A DNA stretch of 64,000 bases. Origin: Verrucomicrobiaceae bacterium (GTDB lineage Bacteria > Verrucomicrobiota > Verrucomicrobiia > Verrucomicrobiales > Verrucomicrobiaceae). Of the stretch, positions 23,034 to 31,877 are shown piece by piece (the first letter of the stretch is position 1; every line of letters starts with the position of its first letter). The position numbers and the translations under genes were made by a program. Location of the stretch: positions 1,488,001 to 1,552,000 of the forward strand of contig JADJPM010000004.1 in NCBI GenBank assembly GCA_016713245.1, given 5' to 3'. Below the pieces are notes generated by a model, which saw nothing but the letters and a program-made list of their open reading frames with translations, had not been told where the DNA came from and did no database searches.

Positions 23034-26000
23034 ATGCCGACCCCGCCCATGACCAAGGAAGCCCAGGATGCCTATGAGGAGGCGCTGAGGAGAATCAAAC
23101 TCTGCCGCCATATGGGGCAGATCGGGATCGGACTAAATCTCAGCGGCTTAGGCCTTACACAAGTGCCCCCGGAGATAGGCCAGCTCTCTTCGCTGACTCA
23201 TTTTGCGCTCTTTAGCAACCAGCTCACCAGCCTGCCGCCGGAGATCGGCCAGCTCTCCGCGCTGACAGATCTTAACCTCTCTGATAACCAATTCACGAGC
23301 CTGCCACCTCAAATCGGGAAGCTTTCTGCACTCACTACAATTGCACTCCATAACAACCGACTCACAAGCCTGCCTCCGGAGATCGGCCAGCTCTCCGCGC
23401 TGACGGAGCTTCGTCTCGACAACAACCAGCTCACGAGTCTGCCGCCGGAGATCGGCCAGCTCCGCGCACTGACGGAGCTTAACCTCCTCCACAATCAGCT
23501 CGCGAGCCTGCCGCCGGAGATCGGCCAGCTCAAAGCGCTGACGGTGCTTTCCCTCGACAACAATCAGCTCACAAGCCTGCCTCCGGAGATCGGCCAGCTC
23601 TCCGCGCTGACGGAGCTTCGTCTCGACAACAACCAGCTCACGAGTCTGCCGCCGGAGATCGGCCAGCTCCGCGCACTGACGGAGCTTAACCTCCTCCACA
23701 ATCAGCTCGCGAGCCTGCCGCCGGAGATCGGCCAGCTCAAAGCGCTGACGGTGCTTTCCCTCGACAACAATCAGCTCGCGAGCCTGCCGCCGGAGATTGG
23801 CCAGCTCAGCGCACTGACGGAACTTTTCATTAACGACAACCAGCTCACGAGCCTGCCGCCGGAGATTGGCCAGCTCAGCGCACTGACGGAACTTTTCATT
23901 AACGACAACCAGCTCACGAGCCTGCCGCCGGAGATTGGCCAGCTCCGCGCACTGACGGAGCTTTTCATTAACGACAACCAGCTAACCAGCCTACCGCCGG
24001 AGATCGGCCAGCTCACCGCCCTCACACGGCTTGATCTCAACAACAACCAGCTCACGAGTCTGCCACAGGAGATCGGCCACCTTACATCGTTGATACTGCT
24101 TCAACTCTCCAACAACCAGCTCACGAGTCTGCCGTCGGAGCAAGGTAATTTGCGGGAGTTGATGCTGTTGACCCTAGAGGGTAACTCGCTGGGATACCTG
24201 CCTGAAAGCCTACAGGGACTAACGAAGTTGAAAGAACTAACGCTGCATGGGAATACGGCCCTGGGGCTACCGGCGGAGGTGCTGGGGCCGCGTTTTCGCG
24301 CTTCAAACGTGGACAATCCGCCCGCGAAGCCGCAGGCGATCCTGGATTATTACTTCGCGCAGCAAAAGGGCACACGACCACTGAATGAGGTGAAGCTGCT
24401 GCTGGTGGGGCGTGGGGAGGCTGGGAAGACCTCGGTTTCACGGGCTCTGCGCGGGGAGGTGTTTCAGAAGGAGCAGGAGGAGACGCCGGGGATCGAGATC
24501 CGGCCCTGGGTGCTGGCTTGTCCCGGTGGGGAGCCGGTGAAGGTGCATGTGTGGGACTTTGCGGGCCAGGAGATCACGCATGAGACGCACCGCTTCTTCC
24601 TCACCGAGCGCAGCCTCTATGTGGTGGTATTGGATGGGCGCGGTGGCCAGCAGATGGAGGAGGCGGAGTATTGGCTGAGTCATGTGGAGCGCTATGGCAG
24701 CCGGAAGGACGGGGACAAGGTGGAGCACTCGCCGGTGATCGTGGTGCTGAACAAGTGGCGCAGCCCCGGCCCATACGATGTGGAGAAACGCCGCCTGCAA
24801 CGCGAGCACCCAAACATCCGCGCCTTTGTGGAGACGGACTGCCTGCCGAAAAAGGGTGAGAAGACGGGCCACGGCATCGATACCCTGCGGGAAACGATCT
24901 GCGCGGTGCTGGAGCAGATGCCAGCGGTGCGGCAGGCGTGGCCGCTGACGTACTTCCAGGTGCGGCAAAAGCTGGATGAACTGGTGTCGCACAAGGATGC
25001 GACGAAGCGCCGGCATTTTCTAAATTGGGAGGCCTACCGCCAAGTCTGTGTGGACTGCGGGGTCACAGACCAGGGGGCGCAAATGAGTCTTGCCGAGAAC
25101 CTGAATGCGCTGGGCGTGGCATTGTACTATGGCGATGACGAACGGCTGCGTGATACCCGCGTGTTGAACCCGAACTGGGCGGCGAATGGCCTCTACGGGC
25201 TGGTGCGGGGCGTTCACCGCAAGCCTTTCGATAAGAAACCGGGGCAGCTCTGGCAGGGAGAGTTCTCGGCGGTGCTGGCGGAGGGCATGGAGGGCATGAA
25301 CCAGGAGCGCGGGGCCACCATCGAGGACTATCCGGCGGAGCGGGATGGCGTGCGAGTGCATGAATTTCTGCTGGAGCTGATGCAGGACCGCGAGCTGGGC
25401 TTCCTGGCTGGAGAGCATCAAAACGAGCCGCTGTACCTGCTGCCGGGCCTTCTGACGCTGGATGAGCCGGAGCCGAAGGACTATGACGTAGCGGCGCACA
25501 TGGAGCAGGCGCAACTGCGCTTTCGCTACCTTTATGAGCTGCTGCCCGCTGGGGTGATGAGCCGCTTCATCGTGCGCACTCATCCGCTGAGTGATGACTA
25601 CTACCGCTGGCAGCGCGGGGCGGTGCTGGGTTGGGGCCATGCACGTGCACTTGTGATGGCAGAGCGTCGGCGGAATCCGCGGGTGGATGTTTTTGTCGTT
25701 GGCGGCAGTGCGGCAGAGCGACAGGAACTGGCCGGCGTGGTGCGGGCGAACATGGATGAGATCCATCGCGGTCTGCCAGATGGATTGAAAGGACAAGAGG
25801 AACTGGACCTGAGTGTGCCGGGTGAGCAATACGAAAGCGTGGAGAAGCTGGAGCAACTGGAGACACAAAACATGCCGGTGCAGATCATGACGCGCACCGG
25901 TGCGCAGAACCTGCCGGTGACGCCGGAACTGGAGCAGGTGCAGCCCGCGAAGGCGCGGCGAAAGAGCGCGCCGAAGCTGAAGGTCTTCGTGAGCTATGCG

Positions 26001-26450
26001 CACACCAATTACAAGGTCTGGGACAAGCTGAAGCCGCATCTGGATGTGCTCAAAAACGAGCGTCTGGTGTCTTGGTGGTATGATGGCAAGATCCGTCCCG
26101 GCAGCGAATGGGATGACGCCATCCGCAAAGAGATGAAGGAAGCGGACATCGTGATCCTGCTGCTGAGCACGGCTTTCTTTGCCTCCAAGTACATCAAGGG
26201 CGTTGAGCTGCAGGAAGCCCGCCGCCGCCAGCAAAGCGGCGTGGCGGAGATCCTGCCCGTGCTGCTGGAACCGAGTGAGGCCTTTGCCCAGCAGAAATGG
26301 TTAAGTAAGCTGCAAACGGTGCCGAGCCAAAACGGGCAACTGCGCCCGCTGACGAGCTTCAACCCGAGTGTGAACGGCTGGAACCAAGTGCAGAAGGCCC
26401 TGCGGGAGATGATCGCCGAAGTGGCGGCAAGGAGAGGTGCTGTGGATTGA
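23034..26450 (+). CDS. Roco protein: LRR-Roc-COR with C-terminal TIR domain
   Basis: Protein of 1138 aa. Residues about 30-400 are some 16-17 leucine-rich repeats of 23 aa (consensus LTSLPPEIGQLSALTELxLxxNQ). A Roc GTPase follows with P-loop GRGEAGKTSV near 459, VWDFAGQE near 507 and LNKW near 571; then a COR-like region. From about 982 there is a TIR domain (VFVSYAHTNYKVWDKL; the candidate catalytic Glu is in GVELQEA near 1057). In such proteins the LRRs sense, the GTPase switches and the TIR domain would cleave NAD, as in innate-immune receptors. A role in antiphage defence is inference from domains and from the Septu-like pair downstream. The LRR DNA shows an exact 207-bp tandem duplication. 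Confidence 0.93.
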   Translation: MPTPPMTKEAQDAYEEALRRIKLCRHMGQIGIGLNLSGLGLTQVPPEIGQLSSLTHFALFSNQLTSLPPEIGQLSALTDLNLSDNQFTSLPPQIGKLSALTTIALHNNRLTSLPPEIGQLSALTELRLDNNQLTSLPPEIGQLRALTELNLLHNQLASLPPEIGQLKALTVLSLDNNQLTSLPPEIGQLSALTELRLDNNQLTSLPPEIGQLRALTELNLLHNQLASLPPEIGQLKALTVLSLDNNQLASLPPEIGQLSALTELFINDNQLTSLPPEIGQLSALTELFINDNQLTSLPPEIGQLRALTELFINDNQLTSLPPEIGQLTALTRLDLNNNQLTSLPQEIGHLTSLILLQLSNNQLTSLPSEQGNLRELMLLTLEGNSLGYLPESLQGLTKLKELTLHGNTALGLPAEVLGPRFRASNVDNPPAKPQAILDYYFAQQKGTRPLNEVKLLLVGRGEAGKTSVSRALRGEVFQKEQEETPGIEIRPWVLACPGGEPVKVHVWDFAGQEITHETHRFFLTERSLYVVVLDGRGGQQMEEAEYWLSHVERYGSRKDGDKVEHSPVIVVLNKWRSPGPYDVEKRRLQREHPNIRAFVETDCLPKKGEKTGHGIDTLRETICAVLEQMPAVRQAWPLTYFQVRQKLDELVSHKDATKRRHFLNWEAYRQVCVDCGVTDQGAQMSLAENLNALGVALYYGDDERLRDTRVLNPNWAANGLYGLVRGVHRKPFDKKPGQLWQGEFSAVLAEGMEGMNQERGATIEDYPAERDGVRVHEFLLELMQDRELGFLAGEHQNEPLYLLPGLLTLDEPEPKDYDVAAHMEQAQLRFRYLYELLPAGVMSRFIVRTHPLSDDYYRWQRGAVLGWGHARALVMAERRRNPRVDVFVVGGSAAERQELAGVVRANMDEIHRGLPDGLKGQEELDLSVPGEQYESVEKLEQLETQNMPVQIMTRTGAQNLPVTPELEQVQPAKARRKSAPKLKVFVSYAHTNYKVWDKLKPHLDVLKNERLVSWWYDGKIRPGSEWDDAIRKEMKEADIVILLLSTAFFASKYIKGVELQEARRRQQSGVAEILPVLLEPSEAFAQQKWLSKLQTVPSQNGQLRPLTSFNPSVNGWNQVQKALREMIAEVAARRGAVD
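23361..23774. repeat. Perfect 207-bp tandem duplication in the LRR region
   Basis: Bases 23361-23567 are repeated without a single difference at 23568-23774. The unit is exactly three 69-bp LRR codon blocks. Zero divergence, including synonymous sites, points to a very recent duplication or gene conversion. Confidence 0.9.
23775..23981. repeat. Three near-identical 69-bp LRR units
   Basis: Three consecutive 69-bp units (23775-23843, 23844-23912, 23913-23981), each coding for the FINDNQ-type repeat, differ at only a few bases. Together with the adjacent 207-bp duplication this shows active expansion of the LRR array. Confidence 0.85.
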
Positions 26451-26550
26451 TGGAGGGGGCGATGCCGCGCTCTTATGAACCCGACTGCATGGTTGCGGCT
26501 CAGTGAGAATCGCGGCTTGCAAAGCAGCGGCCTGAAAGTCACAATCGACC

Positions 26551-27810
26551 ATGCGCCTGACGAAGATCACGATGAAAAAATTTGCCCCGTTTTCCGACGG
26601 GGAGATGGAATTCCCTGCGGTGGAAGGAACCGAAGCCCTGGCGGAGGTGCATCTGCTCACAGGCGAGAACGGCACGGGCAAAACGCGTGTGCTGGCCGCT
26701 CTGATGGGGGCACTAGGGAACGTGGGGCCGCTGCAAGATCGCGTAAGGCAGGACTCGGGTGCGGAGATTGAGGTGTGTGCCGATTGGAAAGGCTTATGGC
26801 GGTTCCGAGATGGCGCTGAGGACCCCCAAACGCCAAGCCTGCCCATTGGAATGGAACTCATCGACGATATGTTTGCCATGGGTGGATCAGGCATCGCACT
26901 GCTTGAAGAAACCCCGAACGGGGCTGCACCTGAACTGAAACCCGCCCGTGCGCACGAATGCCTGACACTGAGTGGTGCTGTGGGCGGAGCAGGCATCATT
27001 CAGCGCCTGATGAAGCTGCGCATGGGCGTGGCGCTGGAGCGTGATGCATCGCCGAACGCAAAGGAGGCGGGGAGACTGACGGCATGCCTGCAAAAACTGG
27101 AGCAGGCGATCCGTGACATCACGGAACGCGAATTTGCGCTGCAAGTGCAGCAAGGACGACAGGATAAGCTCATCGCGCAATGGGACGGGCAGCGTTTGTT
27201 TTTCTCCGAACTGCCGGGTGGCTTGCGCTCATTGCTAAACTGGCTGGCAGGGTGGGTGGTGCTGCAGTCGGAGCACTTCGAGGAAAGTGCCGAGCCGCTG
27301 AGTCAGGCCGTGACGCTGATCCTTGATGAGCCGGAGAACCATCTGCATCCGGCGTGGCAGCGGCGGGTGCTACCGGCCTTGCAAAAGCTCTTCCCGAGAG
27401 CGCAGATGTTTGTGGTGACGCACTCGCCTTTTGTGGTCAGCTCGCTGAACGCGGGATGGATTCATAAGTTCACTCGTGATGCCAAAGGCGTGGTGAAGAT
27501 CGAAGCACCCAAGAAAGCCAGCCGTGGTGACAGCTACATGACGGCGGTGCAGGAGATTCTGGATCTGACGGAGTGGTTTGACCCAGAAACAGAGAAAGAG
27601 ATCGCCGACTTTGAGACAGCACTCGACAAGGCCTACACCAACAACGGAAGTAGCGTGGATGTGATGCGCCAAATGGCCGATCAACTGTCCAAGCGAAGCC
27701 AAGAGGTGACGAATCTGGTGGCAGGACTCGTGGCGCAGTTTGACCGCACTGCCGCCAGTCAGAAAAAGGTACCCGCCACCGAGCCGAAACGGAACATCAA
27801 GCTGTCGTAG
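26551..27810 (+). CDS. AAA ATPase, PtuA-like (Septu-type)
   Basis: Protein of 419 aa with the SMC/ABC-like AAA fold seen in OLD-type and PtuA ATPases. Walker A is LTGENGTGKTRVLAAL near residue 36-50; Walker B is LILDEPENHLHP near 256, followed by the switch histidine block FVVTHSPFVVSSLN near 285. It lacks the TOPRIM domain of OLD nucleases, so the nuclease is expected to be the HNH protein encoded 6 bases downstream. ATPase plus HNH in this order is the arrangement of Septu antiphage systems (PtuA-PtuB); assignment to that system is by family and context. It starts at the ATG at 26551. The 100-bp gap after the Roco gene contains no other gene. Confidence 0.85.
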   Translation: MRLTKITMKKFAPFSDGEMEFPAVEGTEALAEVHLLTGENGTGKTRVLAALMGALGNVGPLQDRVRQDSGAEIEVCADWKGLWRFRDGAEDPQTPSLPIGMELIDDMFAMGGSGIALLEETPNGAAPELKPARAHECLTLSGAVGGAGIIQRLMKLRMGVALERDASPNAKEAGRLTACLQKLEQAIRDITEREFALQVQQGRQDKLIAQWDGQRLFFSELPGGLRSLLNWLAGWVVLQSEHFEESAEPLSQAVTLILDEPENHLHPAWQRRVLPALQKLFPRAQMFVVTHSPFVVSSLNAGWIHKFTRDAKGVVKIEAPKKASRGDSYMTAVQEILDLTEWFDPETEKEIADFETALDKAYTNNGSSVDVMRQMADQLSKRSQEVTNLVAGLVAQFDRTAASQKKVPATEPKRNIKLS

Positions 27811-27816
27811 CACGCC

Positions 27817-28476
27817 ATGCACCCGTGGAACCGTCCTCAGGAACCCGCAGAACTGCGCACTCAGCGTGCCGCGCTGACGCGAGCGTTTGTGAAGAAGCGA
27901 CGGGCCACAGGCAAGACGCCGCGCTGTAAGTGGCCTAAGGTACGAAATGCGACGGGAGAGCTGATGACGCTGCAAAAGCTGCTTGCTGAGCATACCGGGC
28001 GGCATTGCAACTACTGTGACAACTTGATGGACTACACTGGCCCGAAAACAATCGATCACTTCCTTCCAAAGAGCCGCTTCCCCTGTCTGGTCTATGTGTG
28101 GAGCAATCTCTACCTGTGCTGTACCTACTGCCAACGCAAAGGCACCCGCTACAACAAAAAGGCACTGCGTCCTGATGAGCTAGGCTACAGCTTTAGCCGC
28201 TACTTTCGCTATCACCGTGATGGCACTATGAGTGTGGTCGCCAATGACAAGACGGATCAAGAACGTGCCGAGATCACCCTGAGATTGCTGGATCTGAATG
28301 ATGATGAGATGGTGAAGGATCGCCGCAGGGCATTCATGCAACATCAAGTGCCTCGTAGGCGGCCCTTGCGGGCAGGACTGGATTCTTACACTGCCAGTCT
28401 GCGTGATGCGGTGCAACGTCCCTCGTTTGAAGACAAGCCATTTCGGGACTTCTTCTCTCAGGAGCAGGAGAGCTGA
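27817..28476 (+). CDS. HNH endonuclease, PtuB-like (Septu-type)
   Basis: Protein of 219 aa. Two zinc-knuckle cysteine pairs (CNYC near residue 66 and CCTYC near 101) frame the HNH core: TIDHFLPKSRFPCLVYVWSN, with the Asp-His at IDH and the Asn in SNLYLCC. This matches the nuclease partner of Septu and of some retron systems. The start follows the ATPase stop by 6 bases, so the pair is surely co-translated. It probably cuts DNA (or tRNA, as reported for some PtuB-like nucleases) when the ATPase senses infection; this is inference from the family. Its 3' end runs into a relic of another gene in a different frame. Confidence 0.88.
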   Translation: MHPWNRPQEPAELRTQRAALTRAFVKKRRATGKTPRCKWPKVRNATGELMTLQKLLAEHTGRHCNYCDNLMDYTGPKTIDHFLPKSRFPCLVYVWSNLYLCCTYCQRKGTRYNKKALRPDELGYSFSRYFRYHRDGTMSVVANDKTDQERAEITLRLLDLNDDEMVKDRRRAFMQHQVPRRRPLRAGLDSYTASLRDAVQRPSFEDKPFRDFFSQEQES

Positions 28477-28691
28477 AGTCGCTGCTGCTGCCGAAGCTGC
28501 CGGAGGAGAAGCGGGAGGAGACGGCGGGGAATCTGGAACTGCTCACCAAGGCCGTGACGAGCACGAAGCCGAACCGGGCGTGGTATTCAGTCTCATCCGA
28601 AGGCCTTCTGGAGGCGTCGAAGTATGTGAAGGACTTCACGGGCAACATCGCGGAGACGCTGGGGAGCCTGACGAAGCTGCTGGGGCTGTAG
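28473..28691 (+). pseudogene. C-terminal relic of another (possibly Roco/LRR) gene
   Basis: An open frame of 72 codons ending in TAG, with no start codon of its own and in a different frame from the HNH gene it abuts. It reads LPKLPEEKREETAGNLELL near its start and LEASKYVKDFTGNI near its end. I recognise this as resembling the C-terminal tail common in LRR/Roco-type proteins of Verrucomicrobia and Planctomycetes, from memory of that family and without a search. It is probably what remains of an older gene whose 5' part was replaced when the ATPase-HNH pair arrived. No upstream continuation is visible. Confidence 0.5.
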
Positions 28692-28768
28692 GAAAGTGGC
28701 ACAGGTTTTTTACCTGTGGGTTCCGGTCTGAGGCGGAGCCGAACAGGTAAAAAACCTGTTCCACTTTC
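28692..28768. repeat. Long inverted repeat (26-bp arms) between convergent genes
   Basis: Left arm 28692-28717 (GAAAGTGGCACAGG, T-run, ACCTGT) and right arm 28743-28768 are reverse complements with one mismatch in 26. Each arm itself contains a smaller palindrome, ACAGGTTTTTTACCTGT. The 25-base centre is GGGTTCC ... GCCGA. It ends 15 bases before the stop of the convergent glycosyltransferase gene and could terminate transcription from both sides. The layout also fits a dispersed REPIN-like element that borders the defence island. Confidence 0.7.
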
Positions 28769-28783
28769 TTGGGGGCGTGAGGG

Positions 28784-29977
28784 TTACGAAGGCTCGGTGG
28801 TGGCCAAAATCTCGTCGAAGCGTTGTTTCCAGGCGGTGGCGCTGGTTTCACGCAAGAGCCAGCGGCGACCTTCGGCACCGCATTCGACGCGGATGGGCAT
28901 GGGGAGGTTTTCCATGGTCAAGACATCGCGCATGAGGCTTTCGGCGTGGCCGGGTTCGTGGAGGAGGCCGGTGACTTCGTGCTGGACGGTTTCGGCGAGA
29001 CCGCCGGAGCGGGCGGCGAGCACGGGCTTGGCGTAGTCGTAGGCTTCGTAGGCCACGAGGCCAAGCGGTTCCCACCACACAGAAGGCGCGAGAAGGGCGC
29101 GGCATTTGCGCAGGGTCTCGTGCTTGGTCTCGCCGCTGATCTGGCCGAGGTGGCCGATGAAGGGGTTCATGCGCAGTCGCTGCTGCACGAGGGATTCGAG
29201 CGGGCCTTCGCCGGCGATGAGGAGTTGTGGGGTCTTATTGCCGAGCTGGGCACGCAGCGCATCCCAGGCATCGAGCAGCACGGCGATGCCTTTTTCCGGC
29301 ACGAGACGGCCGAGGAAGAGGTAGTAGCCCGCGTCTTCCGTGCGCGGCGCACTGGGCATGGCATCCCATGAGTGGCGCAGCGTGTGAATCTTCGCCGGAT
29401 CGATCTGGCCGGCCTGCACGAGGCGGTCTCGCATGAAGTCGGAGATGGCGATCCAGGCCTTCACGCTCTTCAGCCAACCGCTGCGGCGGAGAAAGCGCAG
29501 CATGGTGGCAAACACGGCGCTTTTGAGCACGGAGCTTTGCCAGGCTCCGGCACGCACCTCGGCGAAATCGCGTCCGTAGAGTCCATCCGGGCACACTTTG
29601 CCATTCACGAAGAGCGTGCCACCGACGGAGAAGGGGCGGAAGTTGTGCAGGTACTGGATGACGGGCAGGCGACGCTGCAAGGCGGCATGGTAAAGCGAGG
29701 GCGAGCCGACGGGGTAGATGTTGTGAAACAGCGCGGCCTTCGCGCCGGTGGCATCGAGTGCTTGCTCGAAGGCGGCTCGGCTCTCGCGATTGTAAAACAA
29801 GCGCTTCACCTGGCCAAGGGCGTTCGGAGCGTCCTCGCGTTTCCACGTGGCGCTGTCGAAGAAGCAGCGATGCATCGGATGCGTCTCCGACAGATGATTG
29901 AAGATGCGATCGACGCTCTTCTCCTCGCCGCCGGGGAAGAGGTATTTGTTGAAGACCTGGAGGATGGGCGTGCTCAT
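28784..29977 (-). CDS. Glycosyltransferase family 4 (GT-B fold)
   Basis: Protein of 397 aa, a GT-B retaining glycosyltransferase. The N-terminal domain has VFNKYLFPGGEEKSVDRI, a typical GT4 start with a glycine-rich loop. The C-terminal nucleotide-sugar domain has FLGRLVPEKGIAVLLDAW, LLIAGEGP and the EX7E motif in WWEPLGLVAYEAYDYAKPVLA (first Glu and the Glu of YEA). Cytoplasmic, probably adding a sugar to a surface polysaccharide. The donor is unknown. It starts at the ATG at 29977, which overlaps the asparagine-synthase stop by 4 bases, so the two form an operon. A longer reading would extend into that gene. Confidence 0.92.
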   Translation of the reverse strand: MSTPILQVFNKYLFPGGEEKSVDRIFNHLSETHPMHRCFFDSATWKREDAPNALGQVKRLFYNRESRAAFEQALDATGAKAALFHNIYPVGSPSLYHAALQRRLPVIQYLHNFRPFSVGGTLFVNGKVCPDGLYGRDFAEVRAGAWQSSVLKSAVFATMLRFLRRSGWLKSVKAWIAISDFMRDRLVQAGQIDPAKIHTLRHSWDAMPSAPRTEDAGYYLFLGRLVPEKGIAVLLDAWDALRAQLGNKTPQLLIAGEGPLESLVQQRLRMNPFIGHLGQISGETKHETLRKCRALLAPSVWWEPLGLVAYEAYDYAKPVLAARSGGLAETVQHEVTGLLHEPGHAESLMRDVLTMENLPMPIRVECGAEGRRWLLRETSATAWKQRFDEILATTEPS

Positions 29978-31866
29978 GCGGGGTCGAGGTGCCTGCGTGC
30001 CCATTCTTCAAAGACATACATCATCCACACCCGCTGGCTCAGCGGCCAGGCGGCCTTTGATTCGAGCGTGCTGGAGAAGTAGTCGTCACACATCCGCGAG
30101 GTCAGCGCCGGATCGAAAAGGCCACGCTCGCGGCAGCGACGGCTTTCGAGGGTATCTCGAATGCGCTGCTGCCACTTCGGCAGGCGCATCCACTTCATCA
30201 AAGGCAGCGTGAAGGTCTTCTTGTGGCGGTCATCGTAGATCCACGGTGGGAGCAGCTCGCGGAAAGCCTCGCGCAGGATGCGTTTGCCACCTCCGGGCGT
30301 GAGTTTTGCCTCGGGTGGAATGAGGCCAGCGAGAGCGAAGACCTCGGCATCGACGAGCGGCACGCGGAGTTCGAGGCTGTGGGACATGCTCGTCCAGTCG
30401 TTGTCACGCAGGAGGGTGTTCGCGAGGTAGGTTTGCGTCTCCCGGAGCAACAGCTCATGCAGCCACGAATCCGGGGCGTGAACATCAAATCGGGGCGTGG
30501 CTGGCATTGGAACTGACTGGCGCAGAAGCCGTGCCACCTCTTCGGGAGGCAAAATGCTGCGACCATGGGCCTGCCAGGTATGCGGATCGCTTCCTGCGCC
30601 TCCAAGCCCGTAAAACAGAGCCTTCCAGCTTGGTTTGCCCTTCAGCGAGGCAGGCAAGATCCGATTCAATTCACGCATCAGCGGGCCAGCGAGCTTCAGT
30701 GGCGACTTCGCCGCGACGGCAGCGAGGCGATGGTAGTTGTAGCCCGCCCACCATTCATCGGCTCCGAGGCCGCTGAGGGCCACTTTGACCTCGCGGGCGG
30801 CGACTTGCGACACGAGCCAGGTGTTCAGCGCATCGCCGGTGGGCTGGTCCATGGCATCGAAGTAGGCATCCAGCTTGGATTCGAGCGAGGCGGCGCTGAG
30901 TCGCTCGCGGAAGAACGAGCAGCCGAGGTGCTTCGCGGTGCGTTCGGCGGCGTCGGTCTCATCCGGCACACCGGCGTCGTCTTCGTAACCGATGGAAAAG
31001 GCCTTCACGACCTCCTGGCCGCTCTTTCGCATGCAGGCGGCCAGCAGCGTCGAATCGAGTCCGCCGCTCAAAAACACGCCCACCGGCACATCCGCGACGA
31101 GATGAGCCTGCACGCTGCTCATCACACCATCGCGGACGCGGCGCTGCTGCTCATTCGGATCGCTGATCCAGGATTCACGGCCCGGCCAGCGAGGCTCAAA
31201 CCATCGGCGCACCTCCACCCGGCCTTCACGCCATTCGAGGAGATGTCCCGGCGGCAGGCAGTGAAGGCCTTCGAGCATCGTGTGCGGTGCCTGCACGGCT
31301 CCCCAGCGCAAAAATTCGGCCAAAGCCTCCGGCGAGAGTTGATTGGAGCCGCTGAGATGTTTCACGCCGCGAAGCTCCGAGCCGTAGCATAGGTCGCCAT
31401 GGTCGCCGGTGGACCAGTAGAGCGGTTTGATGCCAAAGTGATCGCGAGCCAGGGTGAGTATGCCACTTTGCTCATCTCGCCAGGCGATGGCAAACATGCC
31501 GCGAAGCCTTGGCAGTACCGCGTCGATGCCATCGCGAGCGATGAGGGTGCCGAGCACGACGGTATCGCCGGTGGACTCGAGCTGCGCCTCGCCGAGCTCG
31601 CGGCGCAGCTCGCGGAAGTTGTAGATCTCGCCGTTGAAGGTCAGCGTGTAGCGACCGCCGCCAAAGCGCATCGGCTGGCGGCCGTGGTTGCTCAGATCGA
31701 GGATCGAAAGGCGTCGGAAGCCCATCCACCAGCCATCGTCGAGCACCTCCGAGCCGTCATCCGGTCCGCGATGCGTGATGCTTTTCAGCGCGGCGGATTG
31801 GCGGGCACGCTCGTCCTCACGCCAAGGCGTGCGAGAGGAGCGAAACCAGCCGAGAAAGCCACACAT
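29974..31866 (-). CDS. asnB: Asparagine synthase (glutamine-hydrolysing)
   Basis: Protein of 630 aa. The N-terminal Ntn glutaminase has Cys2 as nucleophile (MCGFLGWF), so the start must be the ATG at 31866 and not one seven codons earlier. TFNGEIYNFRELRREL binds glutamine. The synthetase domain has the PP-loop GVFLSGGLDSTLLAAC near residue 265 and LSGLGADEWWAGYN near 370. It makes asparagine, or amidates another carboxylate: asparagine-synthase homologues next to glycosyltransferases are often part of exopolysaccharide clusters, and this gene is translationally coupled to a GT4 enzyme. The upstream gap is filled by inverted GTTGAAC-word arrays. Confidence 0.92.
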   Translation of the reverse strand: MCGFLGWFRSSRTPWREDERARQSAALKSITHRGPDDGSEVLDDGWWMGFRRLSILDLSNHGRQPMRFGGGRYTLTFNGEIYNFRELRRELGEAQLESTGDTVVLGTLIARDGIDAVLPRLRGMFAIAWRDEQSGILTLARDHFGIKPLYWSTGDHGDLCYGSELRGVKHLSGSNQLSPEALAEFLRWGAVQAPHTMLEGLHCLPPGHLLEWREGRVEVRRWFEPRWPGRESWISDPNEQQRRVRDGVMSSVQAHLVADVPVGVFLSGGLDSTLLAACMRKSGQEVVKAFSIGYEDDAGVPDETDAAERTAKHLGCSFFRERLSAASLESKLDAYFDAMDQPTGDALNTWLVSQVAAREVKVALSGLGADEWWAGYNYHRLAAVAAKSPLKLAGPLMRELNRILPASLKGKPSWKALFYGLGGAGSDPHTWQAHGRSILPPEEVARLLRQSVPMPATPRFDVHAPDSWLHELLLRETQTYLANTLLRDNDWTSMSHSLELRVPLVDAEVFALAGLIPPEAKLTPGGGKRILREAFRELLPPWIYDDRHKKTFTLPLMKWMRLPKWQQRIRDTLESRRCRERGLFDPALTSRMCDDYFSSTLESKAAWPLSQRVWMMYVFEEWARRHLDPA

Positions 31867-31877
31867 GAGCGGAGGTG

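Noticed and set aside
23148..24055. LRR-region repeats considered as a CRISPR array
   Set aside because: The 69-bp period is contiguous and coding, without unique spacers; it matches the 23-residue LRR unit.
26451..26550. Small gene or upstream start between the Roco and ATPase genes
   Set aside because: An ATG at about 26475 opens a frame, but it is not the ATPase frame and has no homology; the ATPase begins with its own typical first strand at 26551.
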